Shown: positions 38,701-46,403 of the stretch, one piece after another | Layout of the letters: every line of letters begins with the position of its first letter | How positions within the stretch are numbered: the stretch's first letter is position 1 | From: Pseudomonas arsenicoxydans | GTDB taxonomy: Bacteria > Pseudomonadota > Gammaproteobacteria > Pseudomonadales > Pseudomonadaceae | Assembly (NCBI RefSeq): GCF_006438915.1 | Contig: NZ_RCZE01000011.1 | Coordinates: 62,001 to 126,000 of the forward strand | Reading direction: 5' to 3' | DNA: 64,000 nucleotides | Program-made: the position numbers and the translations under genes | Notes under the pieces: model-generated | Database searches by the model: none | The model's input: only the letters and a program-made list of their open reading frames with translations | Told to the model about the DNA's origin: nothing

Positions 38701-39621
38701 ATCGCCCTGAGCCCGCAGGACGGCAACGAACTCAGTCAGTTGATGAAAAACGCCGACACGGCGATGTACCACGCCAAGGAACGCGGCAAGAACAACTTCC
38801 AGTTTTATCAGGCGGACATGAACGCCAGCGCCCTTGAGCGTCTGGAGCTGGAAAGCGATTTGCGCCACGCTCTGGAACAGAACGAATTCGTGCTCTATTA
38901 CCAACCGCAGTTCAGCGGCGATGGTAAACGCTTGACCGGTGCCGAAGCCTTGCTGCGCTGGCGCCATCCGCGACGCGGACTGGTGCCGCCGGGGGATTTC
39001 ATTCCAGTGCTCGAAGAGCTCGGGCTGGTGGTGGATGTCGGCGACTGGGTGATCGGCGAAGCCTGTCGCCAACTCAAGACCTGGCACCAGACCAAGGTCC
39101 GTGTGCCGAAGGTGTCGGTCAACATCTCGGCGCGGCAGTTCTCCGATGGCCAGTTGGGCACGCGGATCGCCAACATCCTCAAGGAAACCGGTTTGCCGCC
39201 GGCGTGCCTGGAGCTGGAACTGACCGAAAGTATCCTGATGCGCGAAGTCAGCGAGGCGATGCAGATTCTTGCCGGGTTGAAAAACCTTGGCCTGAGCATC
39301 GCGGTCGACGACTTCGGCACCGGTTATTCATCGCTCAACTACCTCAAGCAATTCCCGATCGACGTGCTGAAAATCGACCGCACGTTTGTTGATGGCCTGC
39401 CGTCCGGTGAACAGGACGCGCAGATTGCCCGGGCGATCATCGCCATGGCCCACAGCCTGAACCTGGCGGTAATCGCCGAGGGCGTGGAAACCCACGAACA
39501 GCTCGACTTCCTGCGTGAGCATGGTTGCGATGAGGTTCAGGGGTATCTGTTCGGCCGGCCGATGCCGCCGGCCCGGTTTGAAGCGCAGTTCAGCAATGAT
39601 GCGTTGTTCATGTTCGACTGA
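35773..39621 (+). CDS. morA: MorA-type membrane GGDEF-EAL c-di-GMP enzyme
   Basis: 1282 residues. Membrane segments at about 30-48 and 258-280 bracket a periplasmic sensor. Then PAS-like domains (about 290-440, 450-575, 580-715, 720-835), GGDEF (about 845-1010, intact RMGGDEF) and EAL (about 1020-1275, EALLRW; DDFGTGYSSL present). Both diguanylate cyclase and phosphodiesterase motifs are whole. The inhibitory RxxD site before GGDEF reads DDDD, so product inhibition is probably lost. Start is TTG 35773 with GGA seven bases upstream. The gene before glyA in P. aeruginosa is morA, a motility and biofilm regulator; this is shorter than the 1415 residues I recall. Confidence 0.88.
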   Translation: MPNATPPVSVSAPSPATGSPLRGTLKGALATLVLLLLALLFWQLLDQLRETQKHQRQYTIDYTADLAAQVSLNMALNAQIALNLLPIVEQPQSADEQQALLRKLQQSLPELRSLALLSPSGKIISDSAADSQDADYLSDLVRRSHAQAHYFSNADDGSVVHLLLHQASGSTRGYWALRLTPTFFSTLTKQNEAGIRPLWLVENRVNRQIISRDDALPSSTPAVLTPDELASSVLTVPLSSSDWQLRGLFDRQRVLEDLLPAFIGKCLLGLALSLLPFIALLNMRRRQRQVHEGRRRYQDIFEGTGVALCVLDVSGLKGVFDKAHLHSNEQLQAWLESPEQRRQLLRELRVTEVNQVALQLLNVNSCDQAWNLLIDGNPLDGTAIGNQVLEAVLNHQNQLELEIKLQGANDRDQHLWLVLRLPADQDDYKAVILSITDITSRKLIELSLLEREGFWSDVVRTVPDHLYVQDVISQRMIYSNHHLGQTLGYDRTELHQMGEYFWEILLHPEDADFYHRSRQTQRQAGYSQLMQCQLRFRHRDGKWRPFEIREQALARDKHNQVTRIIGVAKDITDQIEASESLRDSEQRYRMLAESISDVIFSTDSKLSLNYVSPSVQAVLGYDAEWIFQNGWQSIVANPQQLTGIFALMDRVSKALDKPEQLALLRSQVQTQLFLFDCLRADGRKIPIELRLVLVWDEHGAFEGVLGVGRDISQQRRAEKDLRMAATVFEHSTSAILITDPAGYIVQANEAFSRVSGYAVEQVLDQLPNMLTVDEQQEAHLRYVLKQLHQNNTWEGEVWLKRRSGEHYPAWVGITAVLDDEGDLASYVCFFSDISERKASEQRIHRLAYYDALTHLPNRTLFQDRLHTALQSAERQKSWVVLMFLDLDRFKPINDSLGHAAGDRMLQEMATRLLGCVDDDDTVARMGGDEFTLLLQPKVNREIALNRAIHVAEQILASLVKPFVLEGREFFVTASIGIALSPQDGNELSQLMKNADTAMYHAKERGKNNFQFYQADMNASALERLELESDLRHALEQNEFVLYYQPQFSGDGKRLTGAEALLRWRHPRRGLVPPGDFIPVLEELGLVVDVGDWVIGEACRQLKTWHQTKVRVPKVSVNISARQFSDGQLGTRIANILKETGLPPACLELELTESILMREVSEAMQILAGLKNLGLSIAVDDFGTGYSSLNYLKQFPIDVLKIDRTFVDGLPSGEQDAQIARAIIAMAHSLNLAVIAEGVETHEQLDFLREHGCDEVQGYLFGRPMPPARFEAQFSNDALFMFD

Positions 39622-39643
39622 GATTTTGTGGTGCGGCGACCAG

Positions 39644-39733
39644 CCCCTTCGCGAGCAAGCCCGCTCCCACATTTAATCGCATTCTCCAGTGAGAACTCGG
39701 TTGAATGTGGGAGCGGGCTTGCTCGCGAAGGGG
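39644..39733. repeat. REPIN between morA and glyA
   Basis: 90-bp pair in the reverse orientation: outer CCCCTTCGCGAG / CTCGCGAAGGGG arms with the CTCCCACA ends inside. Confidence 0.9.
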
Positions 39734-39860
39734 CCCTGACAGGCACCGCATATCTGGTCATGAAGCCCACTTGTCTGCGACATGATCTCCTTTCATATGC
39801 CATCTAAAACCCGTTGGGTTAGAATGCCCCCCTTTTCTGCCCCGATCCTTGAGGACCGCC

Positions 39861-41114
39861 ATGTTCAGCCGTGATTTGACTATTGCCAAGTACGACGCCG
39901 ATCTTTTTGCCGCCATGGAGCAAGAAGCTCAGCGCCAGGAAGAACACATCGAGCTGATCGCTTCGGAAAACTACACCAGCCCAGCGGTGATGGAAGCTCA
40001 AGGCTCGGTACTGACCAACAAGTACGCCGAAGGCTACCCGGGCAAGCGCTACTACGGTGGTTGCGAGTTCGTTGACGTCGTCGAGCAGCTTGCAATTGAT
40101 CGAGCCAAACAACTGTTCGGCGCCGATTACGCCAACGTTCAACCGCACGCCGGTTCGCAAGCCAACAGCGCCGTTTACCTGGCCCTGCTGTCGGCTGGCG
40201 ACACCATCCTGGGCATGAGCCTGGCCCACGGTGGTCACCTGACCCACGGCGCCAGCGTTTCGTCCTCCGGCAAGCTGTACAACGCCATCCAGTACGGCAT
40301 CGACGCCAACGGCCTGATCGACTACGACGAAGTCGAGCGTCTGGCAGTTGAGCACAAGCCGAAAATGATCGTGGCCGGTTTCTCTGCCTACTCGCAGATC
40401 CTGGACTTCCCACGCTTCCGCGAAATCGCCGACAAAGTGGGCGCTTACCTGTTCGTCGACATGGCCCACGTGGCCGGTCTGGTCGCCGCTGGCGTCTACC
40501 CGAACCCGGTGCCATTTGCTGACGTCGTGACCACCACCACGCACAAGACCCTGCGCGGTCCACGTGGCGGCCTGATCCTGGCTCGCGCCAACGCCGACAT
40601 CGAGAAGAAGCTGAACTCCGCGGTATTCCCGGGCGCCCAGGGTGGCCCGCTGGAGCACGTGATCGCCGCTAAAGCGATCTGCTTCAAGGAAGCTCTGCAG
40701 CCTGAGTTCAAGACCTACCAGCAACAGGTAGTGAAAAACGCCAAGGCCATGGCCGGCGTGTTCATCGAGCGCGGTTTCGACGTGGTCTCCGGCGGTACCG
40801 AGAACCACCTGTTCCTGCTGTCGCTGATCAAGCAGGAAATCTCCGGTAAAGACGCTGACGCCGCTCTGGGCAAAGCATTCATCACCGTGAACAAGAACTC
40901 CGTGCCAAACGACCCTCGCTCCCCGTTCGTCACCTCCGGCCTGCGCTTCGGCACTCCGGCTGTGACCACTCGCGGCTTCAAGGAAGCAGAGTGCAAGGAA
41001 CTGGCCGGCTGGATCTGCGACATCCTGGCTGACCTGAACAACGAAGCGGTGATCGACGCCGTTCGTGAGAAGGTCAAGGCCATCTGCAAGAAGCTGCCGG
41101 TGTACGGCGCTTAA
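39861..41114 (+). CDS. glyA: Serine hydroxymethyltransferase GlyA
   Basis: 417 residues, full length. The PLP-binding lysine lies in VVTTTTHKTLRGPRGG, with LIASENYTSPAV near the N-terminus. It interconverts serine and glycine and loads tetrahydrofolate with a one-carbon unit. I chose ATG 39861 (MFSRDLT), preceded by GAGGA, rather than the TTG four codons earlier. Codon use is strongly biased, in line with high expression. Pseudomonads often have several glyA genes; the position after morA matches the one called glyA3 in P. aeruginosa. Confidence 0.96.
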   Translation: MFSRDLTIAKYDADLFAAMEQEAQRQEEHIELIASENYTSPAVMEAQGSVLTNKYAEGYPGKRYYGGCEFVDVVEQLAIDRAKQLFGADYANVQPHAGSQANSAVYLALLSAGDTILGMSLAHGGHLTHGASVSSSGKLYNAIQYGIDANGLIDYDEVERLAVEHKPKMIVAGFSAYSQILDFPRFREIADKVGAYLFVDMAHVAGLVAAGVYPNPVPFADVVTTTTHKTLRGPRGGLILARANADIEKKLNSAVFPGAQGGPLEHVIAAKAICFKEALQPEFKTYQQQVVKNAKAMAGVFIERGFDVVSGGTENHLFLLSLIKQEISGKDADAALGKAFITVNKNSVPNDPRSPFVTSGLRFGTPAVTTRGFKEAECKELAGWICDILADLNNEAVIDAVREKVKAICKKLPVYGA

Positions 41115-41140
41115 TAAGCCCCGCTAAACCGCAGTAAAGA

Positions 41141-41167
41141 AACCGGCCAGAGATGGCCGGTTTTTTA
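41141..41167 (+). terminator. glyA intrinsic terminator
   Basis: AACCGGCC-AGAGAT-GGCCGGTT perfect eight-base stem with TTTTATT after it. Confidence 0.9.
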
Positions 41168-41359
41168 TTGCCGACATTAACCAGTTAATACTTCCCCAGA
41201 ACAGCATCACAATTTACAACTCACCAGTAACACCCACGAAACACCCTCTACCCTTCTACAAACAAAAACTCTTGCAACACACACAAATCCCGCCAAAAAT
41301 AAAAACCGCTTAGTCTAAAACCCGACTCAACAAACAACCTCTGACAAACGGGTTACACC

Positions 41360-41923
41360 ATGACAAGCAGCATTGATAAATCTTTCATCGCGACACTGAG
41401 AATGCTCGACCATAAAGTAGGCTTTCTTCAACAGCTGCATGGCAAGCCGGCGTTGGCCACCATCAGCCTGTTCAGCGGTGGTTTCTTTACCGGAAGCCCG
41501 CAAACACGGGATCATTCCCACCTGCTCGGCCTACGACTCAACGAGCAGATCGGAAGGGTAATACCGTTGAAGCTGCACTTCAGGCATACCCCTGATGGCT
41601 ACATCCTCACCATAAAAAACAAGGGCGACTATTACAATCAGCTCATTAGCAAGAACGGACTGGATACTGTTGAAGCCGTGGATTCAGACACCGACGACCC
41701 GACAACTTTCACCCTTCTCGACCATGAAGGCGTCGCTATTACACTGGACAACTTACAGCCCGCTCACTCACCCATCTCTCTCAGAATAAAAGACAAACAC
41801 TACTTAGGCGGCATCAAGATCAAAGGTTCGCCGTATGTTTATCTTGGAAAAACCGAAGAGCGTTCAAAGATCACTTTTATCCTGAGTATTCTTGAAAGGA
41901 AAGTACCTCACACTAAAAATTGA
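41360..41923 (+). CDS. Unknown protein, possible beta-trefoil fold
   Basis: 187 residues, no signal peptide or membrane segment. Repeated short beta-strand units (GYILTIKNKG, TTFTLLDHEG, ISLRIKDKHYLGG, ITFILSILE) spaced 30-45 residues suggest a beta-trefoil or related all-beta fold; this is inference from pattern only. The gene and its upstream 190 bases are visibly AT-richer than the neighbours and the codon use is looser, suggesting acquisition by transfer. The ribosome binding site is weak. It is flanked by the glyA terminator and its own hairpin at 41946, so it is a self-contained insertion between glyA and the dctA locus. Function unknown. Confidence 0.7.
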   Translation: MTSSIDKSFIATLRMLDHKVGFLQQLHGKPALATISLFSGGFFTGSPQTRDHSHLLGLRLNEQIGRVIPLKLHFRHTPDGYILTIKNKGDYYNQLISKNGLDTVEAVDSDTDDPTTFTLLDHEGVAITLDNLQPAHSPISLRIKDKHYLGGIKIKGSPYVYLGKTEERSKITFILSILERKVPHTKN

Positions 41924-41945
41924 CACGCCACACTCTTCATAAAAA

Positions 41946-41968
41946 TCGGCAGCCAGTGCCGGTTTTTT
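41946..41968 (+). terminator. Weak terminator after the low-GC gene
   Basis: CGGCA-GCCAG-TGCCG stem followed by GTTTTTTGG. Confidence 0.55.
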
Positions 41969-42003
41969 GGACAACCGCTCAAGGTCGGGACATTCAGCCC
42001 TAC

Positions 42004-42015
42004 TGGTAAGACCGG
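42004..42015. promoter_or_regulatory. Candidate GntR/FadR-type operator 1 upstream of dctA
   Basis: TGGTAAGACCGG fits the FadR-subfamily pattern TnGTnnnACnA at most positions. A near copy lies 85 bases downstream, and two FCD-type GntR genes follow dctA. Confidence 0.5.
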
Positions 42016-42088
42016 TCATGCCACTAGTGCAATTTTCGCTTGCGATCACCCAAAACCTGCGCCTAGACTGCGCCTGCACTGGACATAC

Positions 42089-42099
42089 CGGTAAGACCA
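42089..42099. promoter_or_regulatory. Candidate GntR/FadR-type operator 2 upstream of dctA
   Basis: CGGTAAGACCA, sharing GGTAAGACC with operator 1; 70 bases before the dctA start. The two centres are 85 bases apart, about eight helical turns. Confidence 0.5.
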
Positions 42100-42168
42100 C
42101 AATAATTAAGTCCTGAATCTGCTGCGCATAAGCATCAGGCCGCCAGGACACCGACCAGGATTCCTCCC

Positions 42169-43482
42169 ATGCTCAGATGGTGCTCGCGTTCAATCTTCCT
42201 TCAAGTGGTTCTCGGACTGGTGCTCGGCATCGTCTGCGGGCTGACCCTTCCTGAATACTCGGCCCAGCTCAAACCGCTCGGCGACGGTTTCATCAAACTG
42301 ATCAAGATGCTCATCGGCCTGATCGTGTTTTGCGTGGTGGTCAGCGGCATCAGCGGTGCCGGCGACTTGAAGAAAGTCGGGCGCATCGGCCTGAAGTCGG
42401 TGATCTACTTTGAAGTGCTGACCACCATCGCCTTGGTGATCGGCCTGGTGTTCGCCTTCAGCACCGGCATCGGCAGCGGCGCAAACATTCATCTGGAGCA
42501 GCTCTCCGCCGCCGACATGGGCGACATCGCCCAGCGCGGCCAGCACATGCACACCACCACACAATTTCTGATGGACCTGATCCCGACCTCGGTGATTGGC
42601 GCCTTCGCCGATAACAACATTCTGCAAGTGCTGCTGTTTTCGGTGCTGTTCGGCAGCGCGTTGAACCTGGTGGGCGAAGCGGCCTCGGGCATCTCCCGGT
42701 TGATCAATGAACTGAGCCACGTCATTTTCCGCATCATGGGCATGATCGTGCGCCTGGCGCCGATTGGCGTGTTCGGCGCCATCGCCTTCACCACCAGTAA
42801 ATATGGCCTGGATTCGCTGCAGCATCTGGGCAGCCTGGTCGGCCTGTTTTACCTGACGTGCGCTGCATTTGTGTCGCTGATCCTCGGTCTGGTGATGCGC
42901 CTGTCCGGCTTGCGGATGTGGCCGCTGCTCAAGTACCTGCGCGAAGAACTGCTGATCGTCATGGGCACCGCTTCGTCTGATGCCGTGCTGCCGCAGATCA
43001 TGCGCAAACTTGAGCATCTGGGCATCGGCAGTTCCACGGTCGGGCTGGTGATCCCCACCGGTTACTCGTTCAACCTCGACGGTTTCTCGATCTACCTGAC
43101 CCTCGCCATCGTGTTCATCGCCAATGCCACCGGCACGCCGCTGGCCATGACTGACCTGCTGACCATTTTGCTGGTGTCGCTGATCACCTCCAAAGGCGCC
43201 CACGGGATTCCCGGTTCAGCGCTGGTGATCCTGGCGGCCACCCTGACAGCGATCCCGGCGATTCCGGTGGTTGGCCTGGTGTTGGTGCTCGCGGTGGACT
43301 GGTTCATGGGCATCGGTCGGGCGCTGACCAACCTGATCGGCAACTGCGTCGCCACCGTGGCCATCGCCCGCTGGGAGAAAGACATCGATATCCAGCGCGC
43401 GAACAAGGTGCTTTCCGGTCAGGTGGGTTATACCTTCCAGCCGCGAAAACCGGTCGCGCCGACGCATCAGCAGGAATTTTGA
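42169..43482 (+). CDS. dctA: DctA-type dicarboxylate:cation symporter
   Basis: 437 residues with eight transmembrane segments plus re-entrant loops of the DAACS family. TSSDAVLPQ-like MGTASSDAVLPQIM and the cation-site TGYSFNLDGFSIYLT are visible, and SKGAHGIPGSALVILAATL lies in the second hairpin. It should import C4-dicarboxylates or a related acid with H+ or Na+. Some positions differ from the standard DctA, so the substrate may differ. AGGA precedes the ATG. Two GntR-family genes follow on the same strand and two matching sites lie upstream, suggesting substrate-controlled expression. Confidence 0.82.
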   Translation: MLRWCSRSIFLQVVLGLVLGIVCGLTLPEYSAQLKPLGDGFIKLIKMLIGLIVFCVVVSGISGAGDLKKVGRIGLKSVIYFEVLTTIALVIGLVFAFSTGIGSGANIHLEQLSAADMGDIAQRGQHMHTTTQFLMDLIPTSVIGAFADNNILQVLLFSVLFGSALNLVGEAASGISRLINELSHVIFRIMGMIVRLAPIGVFGAIAFTTSKYGLDSLQHLGSLVGLFYLTCAAFVSLILGLVMRLSGLRMWPLLKYLREELLIVMGTASSDAVLPQIMRKLEHLGIGSSTVGLVIPTGYSFNLDGFSIYLTLAIVFIANATGTPLAMTDLLTILLVSLITSKGAHGIPGSALVILAATLTAIPAIPVVGLVLVLAVDWFMGIGRALTNLIGNCVATVAIARWEKDIDIQRANKVLSGQVGYTFQPRKPVAPTHQQEF

Positions 43483-43490
43483 ATAAAACG

Positions 43491-43516
43491 GGAGCCTGCC
43501 AGACGGCGGGCTCCCC
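43491..43516 (+). terminator. Hairpin between dctA and the first GntR gene
   Basis: GGGAGCC-loop-GGCTCCC stem without a strong T run; more likely attenuates than ends transcription into the regulator genes. Confidence 0.4.
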
Positions 43517-43539
43517 TGCCTTTATCCATGGAGCAACCC

Positions 43540-44244
43540 GTGATTACCACTTCAACGGTCGTCAATTCAGTCGTAGAAAAACTTCGGGCGGCACTGGCCC
43601 GTGGTCAGTGGCGCTCCGGCGAGATGTTGCCGGGGCAGCGTGAACTGGCCGAGCAACTGGGCATCAGTCGCCCGAGCCTGCGCGAAGCCGTGATCGTGCT
43701 GGAAACCCTTGGTCTGGTGCGTTCAATGCCGGGCAAAGGCGTGGTGGTGCTGGACGCGAACCTCAGCGACAGCCAAAGCCATGACAGCGCAGTGGCCGGC
43801 GCGAGCCTGGAAGACGTGCTGCAACTGCGCTACACCCTTGAGCCGTTCATTGTCGGTCTGGTGGCGCAGTCGATCAGCAGCAAAGAAGTCGGGCAACTGC
43901 GCCTGACCCTGATGGACATGCGCGAAGCACTCGAAGCCAACGACGCCGACGCCGGGGTCAACGCCTATATCGCCTTCCACGAAGAATTGTTCACGCTGAC
44001 CTCCAATCCGATTTTCCAGAGCGTGGTGCAGCAGACCAGTAACGCACTCAAGCAAAGCGCTGAAGTGCTGCGTAATTCACCGGAACACCTGGCCGAACGT
44101 CTTGAAGAAAACGAAGCCGTGGTGCGCGCAATCCGTAGCAAGAACAGCGCACAGGCCAGTGCCGAAATGCGCCGGCACATCCTTCGCGAAGGACGGCGGA
44201 TGGGCATCGAATTGAACATCCCGGACGACAACCTCGGCAGTTGA
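43540..44244 (+). CDS. GntR-family regulator, FCD (FadR) subfamily
   Basis: 234 residues. N-terminal winged helix (LAEQLGISRPSLREAVIVLETLGLVRSMPGKGV) and C-terminal FCD ligand domain (about residues 90-220; FHEELF and the AEMRRHI end hold the usual metal-site histidines). I chose GTG 43540, preceded by GGAG six bases upstream; an ATG at 43528 is in frame but has no site. Downstream of dctA and 25 bases before a second GntR gene. It probably controls dctA in response to an organic acid; the ligand is unknown. Confidence 0.85.
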   Translation: MITTSTVVNSVVEKLRAALARGQWRSGEMLPGQRELAEQLGISRPSLREAVIVLETLGLVRSMPGKGVVVLDANLSDSQSHDSAVAGASLEDVLQLRYTLEPFIVGLVAQSISSKEVGQLRLTLMDMREALEANDADAGVNAYIAFHEELFTLTSNPIFQSVVQQTSNALKQSAEVLRNSPEHLAERLEENEAVVRAIRSKNSAQASAEMRRHILREGRRMGIELNIPDDNLGS

Positions 44245-44268
44245 AACCTTTGGAACCGGAGACCGGCC

Positions 44269-44958
44269 ATGAACAGCTTCGCTTCACCGCAGACGCTTGT
44301 TGCCCTGCCCTTTCCCAACCGGGAGGAGGACCTGTATTCACGGGTTTTCGACGCCATTCTCGAACAGCACATCGATGCAGACAGTCGTTTTACCGAAGAA
44401 AGCCTGGCGCAGGTGTTTGGCGTTCGACGCAGTGATATCCGGTGTGTGCTGACGCGATTGGCTCATCAGCAGATCATCGTACTGCGGGTGAATCATCGGC
44501 CTCGTGTTGCTGCGCTGGAGGTCGAGCAGGTCCGACAAACGTTGCATGCACGGCGGCTGACGGAGATCACCTTGGTGCGTTTGGCCTGTCAGCATTCGTG
44601 TCCGCAAGACTTGAAAAGCCTGGGAGCGTTGATCGATAGCGAGCGCGAATGTAACGCGCGTGGTTCGGCAATTCGGTTATCTGGGGAATTTCACCTACAG
44701 CTGGCGAAAATGGCCGGGAATGCTCCTTTGGCGCATTTTCTGGACAGTCTGGTGCCGCTGACGGCGTTGGCTGTTGCCCAGTTTGAGGGAAATGTAGCGG
44801 GTTATTGCGATTGGCAGGTGCATCAGGGGATTTTGGAGGCTGTGGAGTATCGGGATGAGGTCAAGGCGGTCGCCTTGCTGAATCAGCATCTGGATCATTT
44901 GGAAGAGGCGTTGGTGAGCTCAGAACTGCTACTCAGCCAGAATCGTGTTGCCGGTTAG
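44269..44958 (+). CDS. GntR-family regulator, FCD-type, second copy
   Basis: 229 residues. Winged helix region with ESLAQVFGVRRSDIRCVLTRLAHQQIIVLRVNHRPRV-like pattern (the key helix is VRRSDIRCVLTRL) and an FCD-like all-helical C-terminus with FHLQLAKMAGN. It is less canonical than the first copy and its DNA-binding helix differs, so the two proteins probably read different sites or form heteromers. Overlaps no neighbour; GGAG precedes the ATG. Confidence 0.78.
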   Translation: MNSFASPQTLVALPFPNREEDLYSRVFDAILEQHIDADSRFTEESLAQVFGVRRSDIRCVLTRLAHQQIIVLRVNHRPRVAALEVEQVRQTLHARRLTEITLVRLACQHSCPQDLKSLGALIDSERECNARGSAIRLSGEFHLQLAKMAGNAPLAHFLDSLVPLTALAVAQFEGNVAGYCDWQVHQGILEAVEYRDEVKAVALLNQHLDHLEEALVSSELLLSQNRVAG

Positions 44959-45034
44959 GCCGCCTTCGCGAGCAAGCGCGCTCCCACAAGGGAATGCATT
45001 CCAAATGTGGGAGCGGGCTTGCTCGCGAAGAGGC
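44958..45034. repeat. REP inverted pair before yjiA
   Basis: 77-bp short-loop pair in reverse orientation (GGCCGCCTTCGCGAG ... CTCGCGAAGAGGCC) between the second GntR gene and convergent yjiA. Confidence 0.85.
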
Positions 45035-45054
45035 CCTATCAGCCACCGATAATG

Positions 45055-46029
45055 TCAGTGCTGCGCCGCCACCCGCGCAAACCCCTCTCGAATCTTCTCT
45101 TCCGGCAAATCATCCGCAATAAACACGATCACACTTTCCCGCGTCTCGCCCTCCGCCCATTCCGTATCCCAGTCAAATCCGTACAACTTCAGAACACCCT
45201 GGAACACCATCCGTCGCGGTTCGCCGGCAATGTTCAACACGCCTTTGTAACGCAACAATTGCTTGCCATGGTCTTCCAGCAACTCGTTCATGAACTCACT
45301 GAGTTTGTCGATATCCAGCGGCTTGTCGGTGCGCAGCACCAGGCTGGAAATGCGGTCAATGGACGGCGCTTTGCTCACTGGACGCAGGCTGACGCCACCG
45401 CCGAGGTCGGCATTCAGGTTAAAACCTCGCACGTCGAGCAATTCAGCCAGATCGATATTGCCGTGATCGACCACGCGGATCGGTGCGCGTCGGTTGATGC
45501 GGGTCAGGCGCTCACTCAATGCGGTGAAGGTCGGCTCGTCCACCAGATCACGTTTGCTCACCAGCAAGCGGTCGGCGAAACCGATTTGCGCCTGGGCGAT
45601 GGTTTGGGTCAGGTGAGTCTCGGCGTGCGCCGCGTCCACCAGGGTGATGATGCCGTCGAGGATGTAGCGCTCGCGCAGCTCTTCATCGATGAAGAAAGTT
45701 TGCGCCACCGGCGCCGGATCGGCCAGCCCGGTGCATTCGATCACCAGGCGGTCGAAGGCGATGTCGCCGCTGTCCAGGCGTTCGAGCAACAGGTACAGGG
45801 CTTTGGTCAGATCAGTGTGGATGGTGCAGCAGACGCAGCCGTTGGACAACGTCATGACTTGTACCGGCTCATCACCCAACAGTTGGGTGTCGATCCCGGC
45901 ATCACTGAATTCGTTTTCGATCACGGCGATTTTCAGCCCGTGCTCGGCTTTGAGCAGATGGCGCAACAGCGTGGTCTTACCAGCGCCGAGGAAGCCGCTG
46001 AGGATAGTTACCGGGATGGGAGAGGACAA
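45055..46029 (-). CDS. yjiA: CobW/YjiA-type GTPase (COG0523)
   Basis: 324 residues. Walker A GFLGAGKTT, metal-site motif GCVCC, switch region VIECTGLADP, and the C-terminal CobW domain (LLRYKGVLNIAG). Such GTPases bind zinc or other metals and hand them to partner proteins; the partner is unknown. Start is TTG 46029 with AGGAG eight bases upstream. The order cstA-(65-aa gene)-yjiA repeats the E. coli yjiY-yjiX-yjiA operon, so a link to pyruvate or peptide uptake is likely. Confidence 0.9.
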   Translation of the reverse strand: MSSPIPVTILSGFLGAGKTTLLRHLLKAEHGLKIAVIENEFSDAGIDTQLLGDEPVQVMTLSNGCVCCTIHTDLTKALYLLLERLDSGDIAFDRLVIECTGLADPAPVAQTFFIDEELRERYILDGIITLVDAAHAETHLTQTIAQAQIGFADRLLVSKRDLVDEPTFTALSERLTRINRRAPIRVVDHGNIDLAELLDVRGFNLNADLGGGVSLRPVSKAPSIDRISSLVLRTDKPLDIDKLSEFMNELLEDHGKQLLRYKGVLNIAGEPRRMVFQGVLKLYGFDWDTEWAEGETRESVIVFIADDLPEEKIREGFARVAAQH

Positions 46030-46074
46030 ACGGTTTCTCCTGTTTTACAGAGTTAAAAAACAACACAAAACAAA

Positions 46075-46164
46075 TGTGGGAGCGGGCTTGCTCGCGAAAG
46101 CGGTATGTCATTCAACATTGATGTCGACTGACACGGCCTCTTCGCGAGCAAGCCCGCTCCCACA
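46075..46164. repeat. REPIN between the yjiX-like gene and yjiA
   Basis: 90-bp canonical pair with TGTGGGAGCGGG ends; interrupts the yjiA-side operon. Confidence 0.9.
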
Positions 46165-46190
46165 GGGATTGCATCAACCTCGCTGTCGGA

Positions 46191-46388
46191 TCAACAGCAC
46201 TTCGGCCCACCCTTGCCACCGTAACGAGCTTCCTGGCGTTCGCGGAAGAACATTTCGTAGCTCATCACCGGTTTGTCCGGGTGTTTGGTTTGCATATGCT
46301 CGACGTAGTTGTCGTAGTCGGGCATGCCGACCATCAGGCGCGCGGCCTGACCGAGGTATTTACCGAGGCGACTCAGGTCATTGAACAT
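46191..46388 (-). CDS. YbdD/YjiX family small protein
   Basis: 65 residues, MFNDLSRLGKYLGQAARLMVGMPDYDNYVEHM to GGKGGPKCC. The short family (DUF466) follows cstA-type transporters in many bacteria and may form part of the uptake system, with no known activity. The terminal Cys-Cys is typical. It starts 15 bases after cstA on the same strand. Confidence 0.9.
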   Translation of the reverse strand: MFNDLSRLGKYLGQAARLMVGMPDYDNYVEHMQTKHPDKPVMSYEMFFRERQEARYGGKGGPKCC

Positions 46389-46403
46389 GTTTGCAATCCT
46401 CGA

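Noticed and set aside
36424..39087. 887-codon open frame on the minus strand
   Set aside because: Shadow of the GGDEF-EAL gene on the other strand; no signal, ribosome site or domain.
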